Part shown: piece by piece, positions 42,037 to 50,890 of the stretch
Layout of the letters: each line of letters starts with the position of its first letter
Numbering within the stretch: position 1 is the stretch's first letter
Assembly (NCBI RefSeq): GCF_000737785.1
Contig: NZ_JPRO01000005.1
Span: 62,001 to 126,000 of the forward strand
Direction of reading: 5' to 3'
Length of the DNA stretch: 64,000 nt
Source of the DNA: Chryseobacterium luteum
Lineage (GTDB): Bacteria; Bacteroidota; Bacteroidia; Flavobacteriales; Weeksellaceae
The notes under the pieces: generated by a model
What the model was told of the DNA's origin: nothing
The model's database searches: none
Seen by the model: the letters and a program-made list of their open reading frames with translations, nothing else
Position numbers and translations under genes: made by a program

Positions 42037-43461
42037 ATGACAAAAAATTTATTTCTTGTGCTGCTTCTTGCAGTACAGACTGCTTTTGCACAAATCATTT
42101 CTAAAGATCCCACTTTTGCTTCGAATGGAGTATCTAACGTTGCCAATTATACGCTTGCCTGGACTATGGCTCAAGATTCTAATGGAAGTATTTATTCATC
42201 TTATTCTATCCCGAATAGTACCGAAACATTTGTATATAAACTTACAGCTAATGGAGTTCTAGATTCAGCTTTTGGAAACAATGGAAAAATTCAACTGCCT
42301 TATTATACTTATCTATGTCAATTAAAAATACAGTCGGATGGTAAATTGGTGATTTTTGGTTTTGGCAATACCAGTGGTGGAGTTTCCGGTTCTATTGATG
42401 TAGGAATAATATATAGAATACTTCCAAACGGGCAGTTAGATGCCACTTTCGGAACCAATGGCATTTCAATAATATCTAATGGTTTTAGTATTGGTAGTGA
42501 TGTAAATGGTCGTTCTTTAGGACTAATTTTACAAAATGGGAAAATAATTGTTCATGACTCTGCTACTATATGGAGATGTAATGCTGACGGAAGTATTGAT
42601 ACCTCTTTCGGAACCAATGGTTCTGTAGCTACTCAGGGAAACTTTTATTATGGTGCGTTTGTACTAATGGATAACCAATCTAATCTTATCTGTATTACCA
42701 AGATCAACTCTGCCTATGCTAATGGCATCATTGAAAAATTCAGTCCCGATGGACAGCCGGTAACGAGCTTTGGAAATAATGGTATTTTACAATCAAATTT
42801 GGTTTTTGAACCTTTGGGTACTGCAATTATAGACAGCAATAATAAGATTGTTATTTCAAAATCAAATTCCACAGGCAATGAAATTTTTAGACTAAACCCG
42901 GATGGAACTCTTGATAGTACATTTAATTGTGCCTTATCTATAATACATCCCAGCGCTTTGGCTAAAAGTATTGTTGAAAAAAATGGATATTATTACATTG
43001 GAGGAAACCAATCATCCCATCCCTATATCCCTTATAGTTCAGACGAATCTCCTACCTTTTTTACAAAGCTCACTCAAAGTGGTTCGATAGCTCCTGATTT
43101 TGGTTATTATCCTGACAGTTCATTTATGAGTGTTGAAGAAATGATTGTTAATAACAATAATATTATTTCAAACGGAGACGCAGCAATCGTAAAATATTTA
43201 CTTAGTACTGCAACATTATCAACCGTTGACGCTACAAAAACAAGTATCGATATATCTTTTGAAAATCCGGTCAATCAAAATCTGGTTTACAAATCGGAAA
43301 AAAAGGTAAGTAAAATAGAAATCTATTCCCTTGACGGAAAACTTCTAAAGACCGTACAGGAAAATAATTCAAATGCTTCTGAACTTCCGAAAGGAGTTTA
43401 TCTTGTGAAAGTAACTTTTGACAATGGAAAAGTTTCAATAAAAAAACTTATGAAGAATTAA
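42037..43461 (+). CDS. Secreted delta-60 repeat protein with T9SS sorting tail
   Basis: A 474-residue secreted protein. A signal peptide (LFLVLLLAVQTAFAQ) is followed by at least five delta-60 type beta-propeller-like repeats of the form NGxLDxxFGxNG (for example near residues 70, 135, 190, 240 and 290). The C-terminal ~75 residues form a type A T9SS sorting domain (IEIYSLDGKLLKTV, LPKGVYLVKV, ending KKLMKN). It is therefore likely exported through the type IX system and attached to or released from the cell surface. Confidence 0.9.
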   Translation: MTKNLFLVLLLAVQTAFAQIISKDPTFASNGVSNVANYTLAWTMAQDSNGSIYSSYSIPNSTETFVYKLTANGVLDSAFGNNGKIQLPYYTYLCQLKIQSDGKLVIFGFGNTSGGVSGSIDVGIIYRILPNGQLDATFGTNGISIISNGFSIGSDVNGRSLGLILQNGKIIVHDSATIWRCNADGSIDTSFGTNGSVATQGNFYYGAFVLMDNQSNLICITKINSAYANGIIEKFSPDGQPVTSFGNNGILQSNLVFEPLGTAIIDSNNKIVISKSNSTGNEIFRLNPDGTLDSTFNCALSIIHPSALAKSIVEKNGYYYIGGNQSSHPYIPYSSDESPTFFTKLTQSGSIAPDFGYYPDSSFMSVEEMIVNNNNIISNGDAAIVKYLLSTATLSTVDATKTSIDISFENPVNQNLVYKSEKKVSKIEIYSLDGKLLKTVQENNSNASELPKGVYLVKVTFDNGKVSIKKLMKN

Positions 43462-43487
43462 AAAATAAAATTTCTTAAATCTAATTT

Positions 43488-43525
43488 AAAAAGTATTTAC
43501 ATAATTTTAGTAAATACTTTTTTAT
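43488..43525 (+). terminator. Terminator of the delta-60 protein gene
   Basis: The 13-bp arms AAAAAGTATTTAC and GTAAATACTTTTT are perfectly paired and followed by TTTATTTTT. Confidence 0.85.
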
Positions 43526-43551
43526 TTTTCAAACTAAACAAAAAATTCAGA

Positions 43552-44028
43552 ATGAGTAAAGAGCACCACTATAAAGCAACCATACACTGGACAGGAAACA
43601 AAGGAACCGGCACTGGCGGCCATAGAAGCTACGAAAGGAGCCATACCATTCAGATTGAGAATAAAGCCCTTATTGATGGCTCTTCTGATCCCGCATTCCG
43701 TGGAGATAAAACCAAACACAATCCTGAAGACCTTTTTCTTTCTTCACTTTCTTCGTGCCATATGCTTTGGTACCTTCACTTCTGTTCAGAAGAAGGAATC
43801 ATTGTCACCGGTTATACAGACGAAGCTACGGGCATTATGTCCGAAAATACCAATGGGAGCGGAAACTTCACTTCTGTAACACTGCACCCGACAGTTACCG
43901 TCACAGAGGAATCTATGATTGAAAAAGCAAAAGAGCTCCATCATAAAGCTAACGAATTTTGTTTCATCGCCAGATCGGTAAATTTTCCCGTAGAACACAT
44001 CCCTACCCTGTTAATTAAAAAAACGTAA
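43552..44028 (+). CDS. OsmC family peroxiredoxin-like protein
   Basis: A 158-residue cytosolic protein of the OsmC/Ohr family. The two redox cysteines that reduce organic hydroperoxides in the family are visible in LSSLSSCHMLWYL (first) and NEFCFIARSVNFP (second). The N-terminal HHYKATIHWTGNKG is typical of the OsmC branch that lacks a long leader. It stands alone between a terminator and a repeat element. Confidence 0.9.
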   Translation: MSKEHHYKATIHWTGNKGTGTGGHRSYERSHTIQIENKALIDGSSDPAFRGDKTKHNPEDLFLSSLSSCHMLWYLHFCSEEGIIVTGYTDEATGIMSENTNGSGNFTSVTLHPTVTVTEESMIEKAKELHHKANEFCFIARSVNFPVEHIPTLLIKKT

Positions 44029-44124
44029 CCACTGCCACAGTATAAATTAATTAACATAATGATAAACAACACACAGGAAATATTTCGTATTCCTGAATGA
44101 AATGTCTTTGTTTTTCTTGAATTT

Positions 44125-44334
44125 GTTTAAACTTTTTTGTTGGACAATCGCAAAGGCGCAAAGTTTTAATCTGTATGGATGTTTTCAGGCGAAAGAAAAT
44201 TAAAGATTTTCAGCAAAAACTCTATAATAAAGTGAGAAATTTTATAGCAGATAAAATCTTTGTGCCTTAAAATGTTTTTATAATATAATTTGTGCCTTTG
44301 CGATTGGCTAACTATATAAAATATAAGTTTAAAC
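44125..44334. repeat. Long inverted-repeat element
   Basis: The outer arms GTTTAAACTT (44125-44134) and AAGTTTAAAC (44325-44334), and the inner 18-bp arms at 44145-44162 and 44289-44306 (CAATCGCAAAGGCGCAAA and its complement, 17 of 18), bracket ~125 bp with further internal symmetry. There is no gene. Related CAAAGGCACAAAG sequence occurs at 55800 and a smaller analogue at 59716-59802. It resembles a MITE-like or REP-like element. The flanks 44029-44124 and 44335-44479 hold nothing recognisable. Confidence 0.65.
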
Positions 44335-44479
44335 AGATTTCTTATTATACATAACAGAAAATACCTTTTGTTTGCCTTTGCGATAAAATAAATTGCATTC
44401 ATACATTTCTTATCCGAACTCAGGTTAATTAATGTTAATCCCTATTCTTTTCTTCAGTATATATTGCTAAATTTGAGGT

Positions 44480-45109
44480 ATGGAAAATTTTGGAAAAGAT
44501 TTATTGAGAAAAATTACCAATGTAGAACTGCCGGGGATACATGCCCACGGGGTATTTTCACCTCCTTCCCGTCCTGTATTCACCTATGATGAGGTATTGG
44601 CAAAAAATCCAAAATTTGCAGCCGTTAATATTGTTCTTTATTTAAAAGATAATGAATGGTATTTCCCACTGATTCAAAGAACCATTAATGAGCACGACAG
44701 GCACAGCGGACAGATCTCACTGCCCGGCGGCAAGCGTGAAGAATTGGACAGGGATTTTGCAGAAACCGCAGTACGGGAAACCTCGGAAGAGATCGGTATA
44801 GACAAGCATTACATAAGGGTGATCAGGGAGATGTCTCCTATCTATATTCCACCGAGTAATTTCTACGTGTACCCTTATATTTCTTATACTAAAAAGAACC
44901 CGCTTTTCGTTCTTCAGCAGACTGAAGCGGTAGAAACTATAGAATTTCCTATCACCTCTTTTCTCAGCCTTCCGGATAATCCCGAAATCATGGCACTTCC
45001 GGGTGCTTCCGGGCATGAAGTCCCGGTCATTAATTTCAACGGATACATCATCTGGGGCGCTACAGCAATGATATTGAGCGAGTTTAGCCAGTTGCTGAAA
45101 AAAATGTAA
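44480..45109 (+). CDS. Nudix hydrolase, CoA pyrophosphatase type
   Basis: A 209-residue cytosolic Nudix protein. It has the CoA-pyrophosphatase signature just before the Nudix box (DRHSGQISLPGG) and the box itself (AVRETSEEIGI) near residues 100-115. The family hydrolyses CoA or its derivatives to phosphopantetheine and 3',5'-ADP. It is the first gene of a tight four-gene operon (gaps 26, 12 and 6 bp). Confidence 0.9.
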   Translation: MENFGKDLLRKITNVELPGIHAHGVFSPPSRPVFTYDEVLAKNPKFAAVNIVLYLKDNEWYFPLIQRTINEHDRHSGQISLPGGKREELDRDFAETAVRETSEEIGIDKHYIRVIREMSPIYIPPSNFYVYPYISYTKKNPLFVLQQTEAVETIEFPITSFLSLPDNPEIMALPGASGHEVPVINFNGYIIWGATAMILSEFSQLLKKM

Positions 45110-45135
45110 CTTTGCACTACAGTGTTAATTGAGAG

Positions 45136-45942
45136 ATGGCGAAGAAAAATATTTTCACCGATGCATTCGGAACACCTTATTTTTTAAAAAGGTTTATTAT
45201 TTTTATTTTAGGGGTTGTATCTTACAGAAGGTTCAACGGCTTTAATAAATTAAGGATAACCGGTACGGAACACCTGGTGGATCTTCCCGATTCCAACGTG
45301 CTTTTCGTATCCAACCATCAAACCTATTTTGCAGACGTAGCAGCAATGTACCATGCATTCTGCGCTGTAAACAACGGATATCTGAACACAATTAAAAACC
45401 CTATCTACCTGCTCAACCCAAAGATCGACTTTTACTATGTAGCAGCAGAAGAAACCATGAACAAAGGGATTCTTCCCAAGATCTTCAAGATCGCGGGTGC
45501 TGTAACGGTAAAAAGAACCTGGAGGGCAGAGGGTAAAACGGTCAACAGGATGGTAGATCTAACGGAAGTTGACAATATTATGAAAGCTTTGGACAATGGC
45601 TGGGTAGCTACTTTCCCTCAAGGTACTACATCTGCTTTTGCCCAAGGACGAAGAGGTACAGCCAAACTGGTCAAAAATCAGCGGCCGATCGTGATTCCTA
45701 TCAAGATCAACGGTTTCAGAAGGGCATTTGACAAGAAAGGCCTCCGTGTAAAGGTTACGGGCGTAAAACCTACCATGGAATTCAAAGCACCTCTGGATAT
45801 AGATTACGACAATGAAAAAGCGCCTGAAATTCTATTGAAAATCATGACTGCCATTGAGCAGACAGAAGATTTCAATGTACTACACAATTATGATGAAGAA
45901 CTTAAAGCTAAAAAATTAGAACAAAAGGATTCAAATAATTAA
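45136..45942 (+). CDS. 1-acyl-sn-glycerol-3-phosphate acyltransferase-like (PlsC family)
   Basis: A 268-residue acyltransferase likely working on phospholipid precursors at the inner membrane. The region of the catalytic HX4D motif reads SNHQTYFAD, with five rather than four residues between His and Asp. The second motif is FPQGTTS instead of FPEGTRS. These deviations point to a divergent subfamily rather than a broken gene. It lies between the Nudix and lipoprotein genes of the operon. Confidence 0.85.
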   Translation: MAKKNIFTDAFGTPYFLKRFIIFILGVVSYRRFNGFNKLRITGTEHLVDLPDSNVLFVSNHQTYFADVAAMYHAFCAVNNGYLNTIKNPIYLLNPKIDFYYVAAEETMNKGILPKIFKIAGAVTVKRTWRAEGKTVNRMVDLTEVDNIMKALDNGWVATFPQGTTSAFAQGRRGTAKLVKNQRPIVIPIKINGFRRAFDKKGLRVKVTGVKPTMEFKAPLDIDYDNEKAPEILLKIMTAIEQTEDFNVLHNYDEELKAKKLEQKDSNN

Positions 45943-45954
45943 AGTAAGTAGAAA

Positions 45955-46395
45955 ATGATGAACAAAATATTAGGGATCTTATTCACGGTCATAGTATTAG
46001 TTTCGTGTAACAGTCAGAAGGTATATTCAGATTTTGATATAAGCTATTCCAGAAGCGGAGGTTATGCTCCTATGTACGAGAATTTACTTATCAAAGGTAA
46101 TAATGCACATTATTCTTTTGAGGAAGGGGGGGAAAAGTATAAAAAGGACTTTAAAATTTCTGATGAAGATTTGAAGAAACTGGATCAGACACTTTCCCAG
46201 AACAATTTCAGAAGGATACAGGAAGATCACAAAAAGCTGTATGATCATGTGGCCACCACCGTCAATGTAAAGAAGGGTCCGAACGAAGGCAACAAGTCTG
46301 ATGCCAGCATGATGATGCCGAACTTTACAACGAACTGGAACAATATTCTGAATGCCTTCCAGGAGATCATTAATAATAATGTAAAAAAACAGTAA
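45955..46395 (+). CDS. Small lipoprotein of unknown function
   Basis: A 146-residue lipoprotein with lipobox VSC (LVSCNSQK) at about residue 18. The mature part has alternating charged segments (KYKKDFKISDEDLKKLDQTL) but no recognised domain. It sits 12 bp after the acyltransferase and 6 bp before mpl, so it is co-expressed with envelope genes. Confidence 0.75.
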   Translation: MMNKILGILFTVIVLVSCNSQKVYSDFDISYSRSGGYAPMYENLLIKGNNAHYSFEEGGEKYKKDFKISDEDLKKLDQTLSQNNFRRIQEDHKKLYDHVATTVNVKKGPNEGNKSDASMMMPNFTTNWNNILNAFQEIINNNVKKQ

Positions 46396-46401
46396 ATACA
46401 A

Positions 46402-47739
46402 TTGAAAACCCACTTCATTGCTATCGGCGGAAGCGCCATGCATAATCTTGCGATTGCGTTAAAGGACAAAGGATACCAGGTAACAGGTTCAGATGATGCT
46501 ATTTTCGAGCCTTCAAGATCCAGACTGGAAAAGAAAGGAATTCTGCCCCGGGAAATGGGCTGGTTCCCTGAAAAAATAACTTCGGACATTGATGCAGTTA
46601 TCCTTGGAATGCATGCCCATCAGGACAATCCTGAGCTGGCAAAGGCAAAAGAGCTGGGTTTAAAAATTTATTCATATCCTGAATTTCTTTACGAACAGTC
46701 AAAAAACAAGACAAGAGTGGTAATCGCCGGATCACACGGTAAGACGACAATCACTTCAATGATTCTTCATGTCTTGAATTTCCATCAGAAAGATGTTGAT
46801 TATATGGTAGGTGCGCAGCTGGAAGGCTTTGACTGCATGGTAAAGCTGACGCAGGACAACGATTTTATGGTGCTGGAGGGTGATGAATACCTTTCCTCAC
46901 CTATCGACCTCCGTTCAAAGTTCCTTCTGTACCAGCCGAATATTGCTTTAATGAGCGGTATTGCATGGGATCATATCAATGTATTCAAAACATTTGACGA
47001 TTATACAGAGCAGTTCAGAAGATTCGTTGCAAGCATTACTCCAGGCGGTGTTCTGGTATACAATGAAGAAGATGCAGAGGTGGTAAAAGTAGTGGAAGCC
47101 GCCGAAAATTATTTCAGAAAAATCCCTTACAAAACTCCCGAATACGAAATCATTAACGGAAAAGTTCATTTAAAAACTGAAATGGGTGATGTTCCGCTTT
47201 CGGTTTTTGGAGCACACAATTTACTGAATCTTGAAGGAGCACGACATATTTGCCATACGTTGGGAATTATGGATGAAGATTTCTATGAAGCCATCATGAG
47301 CTTCAAAGGCGCGTCAAAACGTCTTGAAAAAGTAGAAAGAGAAGATAAAGGAATTCTTTACAAAGATTTTGCACACGCTCCCAGCAAGGTAAAAGCTGCT
47401 GTAAAAGCTTTTTGTGAACAATTTAAAAACGAAAAAAAATACGGTTTTCTTGAATTGCATACCTATTCAAGTTTGAATCCTGTATTTTTAGAACAATACG
47501 ATCACGCAATGGACGGTCTGGATGAAGCGGTTGTTTTCTATTCTGAAGACGCCTTAAAGATCAAAAGAATGGAACCAATTTCGCCTGATCTGATCAACGA
47601 AAAATTTAAAAACGAAAATTTAAAAGTATTTACCAATGCCAAAGAGCTTCATGCTTACTGGGATACGCTGGATAAAACCCAGGGTGTTTATATGATGATG
47701 AGTTCGGGTAATTTTGGTGGTTTGGATTTGACGAAATAA
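46402..47739 (+). CDS. mpl: UDP-N-acetylmuramate:L-alanyl-gamma-D-glutamyl-meso-diaminopimelate ligase (Mpl)
   Basis: A 445-residue cytosolic Mur ligase for peptidoglycan recycling: it rejoins recovered tripeptide to UDP-MurNAc. The N-terminal Rossmann part (HFIAIGGSAMHNLAIAL) is followed by the ATP-binding loop GSHGKTTITSM and the central ligase motifs (LEGDEYLSSPIDLRSKF, DFAHAPSKVKA). The start is TTG at 46402; the next ATG would cut into the Rossmann motif. The length is near that of E. coli Mpl (457). Confidence 0.93.
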   Translation: MKTHFIAIGGSAMHNLAIALKDKGYQVTGSDDAIFEPSRSRLEKKGILPREMGWFPEKITSDIDAVILGMHAHQDNPELAKAKELGLKIYSYPEFLYEQSKNKTRVVIAGSHGKTTITSMILHVLNFHQKDVDYMVGAQLEGFDCMVKLTQDNDFMVLEGDEYLSSPIDLRSKFLLYQPNIALMSGIAWDHINVFKTFDDYTEQFRRFVASITPGGVLVYNEEDAEVVKVVEAAENYFRKIPYKTPEYEIINGKVHLKTEMGDVPLSVFGAHNLLNLEGARHICHTLGIMDEDFYEAIMSFKGASKRLEKVEREDKGILYKDFAHAPSKVKAAVKAFCEQFKNEKKYGFLELHTYSSLNPVFLEQYDHAMDGLDEAVVFYSEDALKIKRMEPISPDLINEKFKNENLKVFTNAKELHAYWDTLDKTQGVYMMMSSGNFGGLDLTK

Positions 47740-47751
47740 ATTTACTTATAT

Positions 47752-47790
47752 AAAACAAGATTCCTTTCAGATCAAGAGGAATTTTGTTTT
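47752..47790 (+). terminator. Terminator of the nudix-plsC-lipoprotein-mpl operon
   Basis: The arms AAAACAAGATTCCT and AGGAATTTTGTTTT pair with one mismatch and end in a T-rich stretch. It may serve the convergent small gene at 47792 as well. Confidence 0.7.
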
Positions 47791-47791
47791 A

Positions 47792-47986
47792 TTAATTATT
47801 GTTTTTTCTTGCTAATACTTTAGCAGACTCATAAGCTATTCTAAAATTTTCCGCTTCTTTTTTATTCCTAATTGATTGGGATAACGAACTTTTTTCTTTG
47901 CTCAAATGAGTCTCCGAAATAAATTTTCCATCTTTGGAAGCTCTTATTCTAATAGAATCCATTTTATCTTGAATACTTTTTTTCAT
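47792..47986 (-). CDS. 64-residue protein paired with a DUF6934-like gene
   Basis: A small charged, helical protein (starts KKSIQDKMDSIRIRA, ends VLARKNNN), with no recognised domain. It starts 22 bp after the stop of the DUF6934-like gene on the same strand, indicating a two-gene unit. The small size and charge would fit an antitoxin-like or DNA-binding partner, but nothing proves this. Confidence 0.65.
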   Translation of the reverse strand: MKKSIQDKMDSIRIRASKDGKFISETHLSKEKSSLSQSIRNKKEAENFRIAYESAKVLARKNNN

Positions 47987-48008
47987 AATTACAAAGTTAA
48001 TAATTATT

Positions 48009-48548
48009 TTATTTTCTTTCTATTAAATAATATCTGTACAAGTTTGATGCCTTTCTTTCTAAATCAAAAGGTTCAGGCCTGGGTTTAAATAATGCCCTAT
48101 CATATTGATCTCTTTCAACATTTCCATTTCTCAATAATTTTACATACCAGTCAACGCCTATTATTACGACCAAATCATTTAATTCTTCATGATTACTTAT
48201 AAACATTCTATGATATAAATAGGCTCGTGTATCATCAGAACCATCTATTCCTATCTTTTTATCTTTGTTTGTATCAAGAAATGTTATAACAAAAAATATG
48301 ATTGTTGAAAATAGTTTATTTATATTTTTATGTTGTAATTTGATTGTATCATCAATTTTTCCATGTTCATCTAATGGTCCATAAGCTAGATTATAAACAT
48401 TTGGCAAAAAAGGGTCTTCATAATCATAAAATCTCACATATAAATCCTTGCTTTCGCCACTATTTAATTCAGAATGAAAAATAAACTCTGTTAAATCATC
48501 ACTAATAGAAATTGGTTCGTAAGTATCTTCTAGATTAATTTTGATCAT
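48009..48548 (-). CDS. DUF6934-like protein
   Basis: A 179-residue protein resembling the uncharacterised DUF6934 family of Bacteroidota. It has the pattern VYNLAYGPLDEHGKIDDT near the middle, a following helix (LFSTIIFFVITFL), then GSDDTRAYLYHRMFI, which matches the family's GST-x-AR-x-x-LY-x-M-x-I region. Function unknown. Codon use is AT-rich compared with the flanking operons, possibly a sign of acquisition. The family call is from memory of the pattern. Confidence 0.65.
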   Translation of the reverse strand: MIKINLEDTYEPISISDDLTEFIFHSELNSGESKDLYVRFYDYEDPFLPNVYNLAYGPLDEHGKIDDTIKLQHKNINKLFSTIIFFVITFLDTNKDKKIGIDGSDDTRAYLYHRMFISNHEELNDLVVIIGVDWYVKLLRNGNVERDQYDRALFKPRPEPFDLERKASNLYRYYLIERK

Positions 48549-48586
48549 TGTGTTTGTTTACGGAAAAATAAGAAAAATTCTCTTAA

Positions 48587-49648
48587 TTATTTCATTCCAA
48601 CGCTTTGAATCAAATTTTTCAGGATCTCCTCTGTAGAAAGTTCACTGTAATTGTGAATAGACTGCCCGGCCCAGATGCTTACAAAATCAGTATTATCCAG
48701 CGATTTTGAAACTTTACGTAATTCATTCGTCAGTTTATTCTGATAAGGATAAGGCAGAATATATGCTGAGTTTTCAAGAGTTTCAATATATTTGTTTTTA
48801 ATTCCTCTTGCGTACCGTCCCGAAAAGCTTTTCGTAAGAACAATATCTTTTTCCGTTACATTTTTCAGTCTTTCTTTTTCAAACGGATGCAACGCACTTT
48901 CCTGGGATGCCAACAATAGACTTCCAACCTGGAATCCCTGTGCTCCAAGTTCTTTTGCTGCTCTTAAAGTTTTTCCGTTATGAATACCGCCTGCATAAAT
49001 CAACGGAACTTTCACATGATCATCAACTTCTGACAGTAAAGAAATTCCTCCGATTTCCGGAATATCATTCGCATCAAAAGTTCCTCTGTGTCCCCCGGCT
49101 TCAATTCCCTGTACACAGATCATATCAATCCCGGATTTTTCCAGAATTAAAGCTTCTTCCACTGAAGTACAGGTTCCGATGAGGATTACTTCATTTTCTT
49201 TTAGCTTTTGTATGCTTTTATCATCAAGATTCCCGAAAATAAAACTCAGAATTTTGCAGCCCTCTTCCATAATAGCATCTACCTGATCATGGTAGCTGTT
49301 CACTTGAATGTCTTCAAGATCCGGAAGCCTGACTTCTATATGATTTTCTTTTGCCAGCCGGGTAATAAATTGTTTAGCTTCAGAAAATTTTTCTCTCAAT
49401 GAATCTGTCAGTTCAGGAATATGATGGACAAAAATATTGACAGCAAAGGGCTGATTTGTGAGTTTTTTAGTCTTCCTGATCAGTTCAACAGATTGATCCG
49501 CAGAAAGATCAGCCAATGCCAGTGAACCCAGACATCCGGCTTTTGCCGCTGCCGCAGTCATTCCAGGAGTGCTTACGCCAAACATCGGAGCCTGGATTAC
49601 AGGATATTTTATATTTAAAATTTTACTGATTGTATCCGGCCAGAACAT
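48587..49648 (-). CDS. Nitronate monooxygenase family protein
   Basis: A 353-residue FMN-dependent TIM-barrel enzyme that oxidises alkyl nitronates. Motifs seen: IQAPMFGVSTPGMTAAAA at the N-terminus, CVQGIEAGGHRG (flavin phosphate and substrate region), VPLIYAGGI and GFQVGSLLLASQES. The length is typical for class I NMOs (about 350). It is monocistronic on the minus strand, 88 bp from the aldo/keto reductase gene. Confidence 0.9.
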   Translation of the reverse strand: MFWPDTISKILNIKYPVIQAPMFGVSTPGMTAAAAKAGCLGSLALADLSADQSVELIRKTKKLTNQPFAVNIFVHHIPELTDSLREKFSEAKQFITRLAKENHIEVRLPDLEDIQVNSYHDQVDAIMEEGCKILSFIFGNLDDKSIQKLKENEVILIGTCTSVEEALILEKSGIDMICVQGIEAGGHRGTFDANDIPEIGGISLLSEVDDHVKVPLIYAGGIHNGKTLRAAKELGAQGFQVGSLLLASQESALHPFEKERLKNVTEKDIVLTKSFSGRYARGIKNKYIETLENSAYILPYPYQNKLTNELRKVSKSLDNTDFVSIWAGQSIHNYSELSTEEILKNLIQSVGMK

Positions 49649-49735
49649 AGAATTATTTTATTTAAAATTTACAAAGTGTGATATCCTTGCTATAATCCTG
49701 AATATATGCATTAACCGCACATCAAGCTGACGGAT

Positions 49736-50611
49736 TTAGATATCAGCTCTGGATTTCAGCATTTTTTCTTCCCAGTCAGGATCTTTAGGATCAAAGAACA
49801 GTCTTTTTCCTGTATCTAAAGAGCGGACAATATCCATTTCCTCTTCAGTCAGTTCAAAATCAAAAACATTAAAATTTTCTTCAATTCTTGAAGGAGTCAC
49901 AGATTTCGGAATAACAACAAATCCTTCCTGAAGGTGCCATCTCAGGATCACCTGTGCTGCTGTTTTACTATATTTTCCGGCAACAGCTTCTAATTGTGAA
50001 TTGTTCAGAAGATCTGCATTTCCGTTCCCAAGCGGGCTCCAGGGCTGTGTTATAATATTGTTTTCCCTATCATATATCTGAAGTTCTTTCTGCTGGAAAA
50101 CCGGGTGAAGCTCGATCTGGTTGATCACCGGAGGAACGGTTGAATTGGCTTTTAATTCCTCTAATTTCTCCACGGTAAAGTTGCATACACCAATAGCTGT
50201 GATTTTTCCTTCGGCATATAATTCTTCCAAAGCTTTCCAGGTACCTAAAAAGTCCCCGTACGGCCAGTGAACCAGATACATATCCAGATAATCCATCTGC
50301 AACCTGTCCAGTGTTCTCTGGAAGGCCTTCTTCGTTTGTTCGTAGCCATGGTCCTGAACCCATACCTTGGAAGTAATGAACAGCTCATCTCTGCTGACAC
50401 CACTGTTTTTCACCGCCTGGCCTACTGCTGTTTCATTCTGGTAAATGGCCGCGGTATCAATCATTCTGTATCCTGTATGAATGGCTTTCACTACTGCTTT
50501 TTCACATTCATCCGGGTTTTCCATCTGCCAAACTCCAAAGCCTAAAGCCGGAATATCCACCCCGTTATTTAATGTCACTACAGGCTGCCCTGCGTATGTT
50601 TTCTTTTGCAT
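49736..50611 (-). CDS. Aldo/keto reductase (2,5-diketo-D-gluconate reductase type)
   Basis: A 291-residue NADPH-dependent AKR. The catalytic tetrad is visible: Asp and Tyr in MIDTAAIYQNE, Lys in FITSKVWV, His in MYLVHWPYG. The coenzyme motif VIPKSVTPSRIEENF is near the C-terminus. It reduces aldehydes or ketones; the natural substrate cannot be told. Together with the LysR-type regulator nearby it belongs to a redox-stress neighbourhood. Confidence 0.92.
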   Translation of the reverse strand: MQKKTYAGQPVVTLNNGVDIPALGFGVWQMENPDECEKAVVKAIHTGYRMIDTAAIYQNETAVGQAVKNSGVSRDELFITSKVWVQDHGYEQTKKAFQRTLDRLQMDYLDMYLVHWPYGDFLGTWKALEELYAEGKITAIGVCNFTVEKLEELKANSTVPPVINQIELHPVFQQKELQIYDRENNIITQPWSPLGNGNADLLNNSQLEAVAGKYSKTAAQVILRWHLQEGFVVIPKSVTPSRIEENFNVFDFELTEEEMDIVRSLDTGKRLFFDPKDPDWEEKMLKSRADI

Positions 50612-50732
50612 AATTCTTTAATTTAATTTTTTAATATTAATGTAAAGCCTAACAAATTTGCAATAAAAAATTGGAAATTCTGCTTACCATTTTTACTGTT
50701 TTATGTCTGGAGCTTATCCATGAGCTGGTTCA

Positions 50733-50890
50733 GTGGCGCAATCGCTAACATTAACTGCAGGAACTTCAGATACCGGATTCTGCCAGATCAGATTCTATGA
50801 AAAGAACGGTTTTGTAAAAAAGGGAATACGTAAATATTTTTCACAGTCTATTACCCATTCCCTATTTATGAAAACGGATTACAGATGCAT
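50733..50890 (+). pseudogene. Remnant of a GNAT acetyltransferase gene (C-terminal part)
   Basis: The plus-strand frame encodes a segment (QIRFYEKNGFVKKGIRKYF followed by HSLFMKTDY) that matches the C-terminal strand-helix-strand of GNAT enzymes. There is no N-terminal half upstream; the gap to the aldo/keto reductase start (50612-50732) is non-coding. The frame runs on into the end of the LysR gene. It is best read as a decayed gene fragment. Confidence 0.6.

Noticed and set aside
44166..44402. 78-codon minus-strand ORF
   Set aside because: It lies almost entirely within the inverted-repeat element and is not coding-like.
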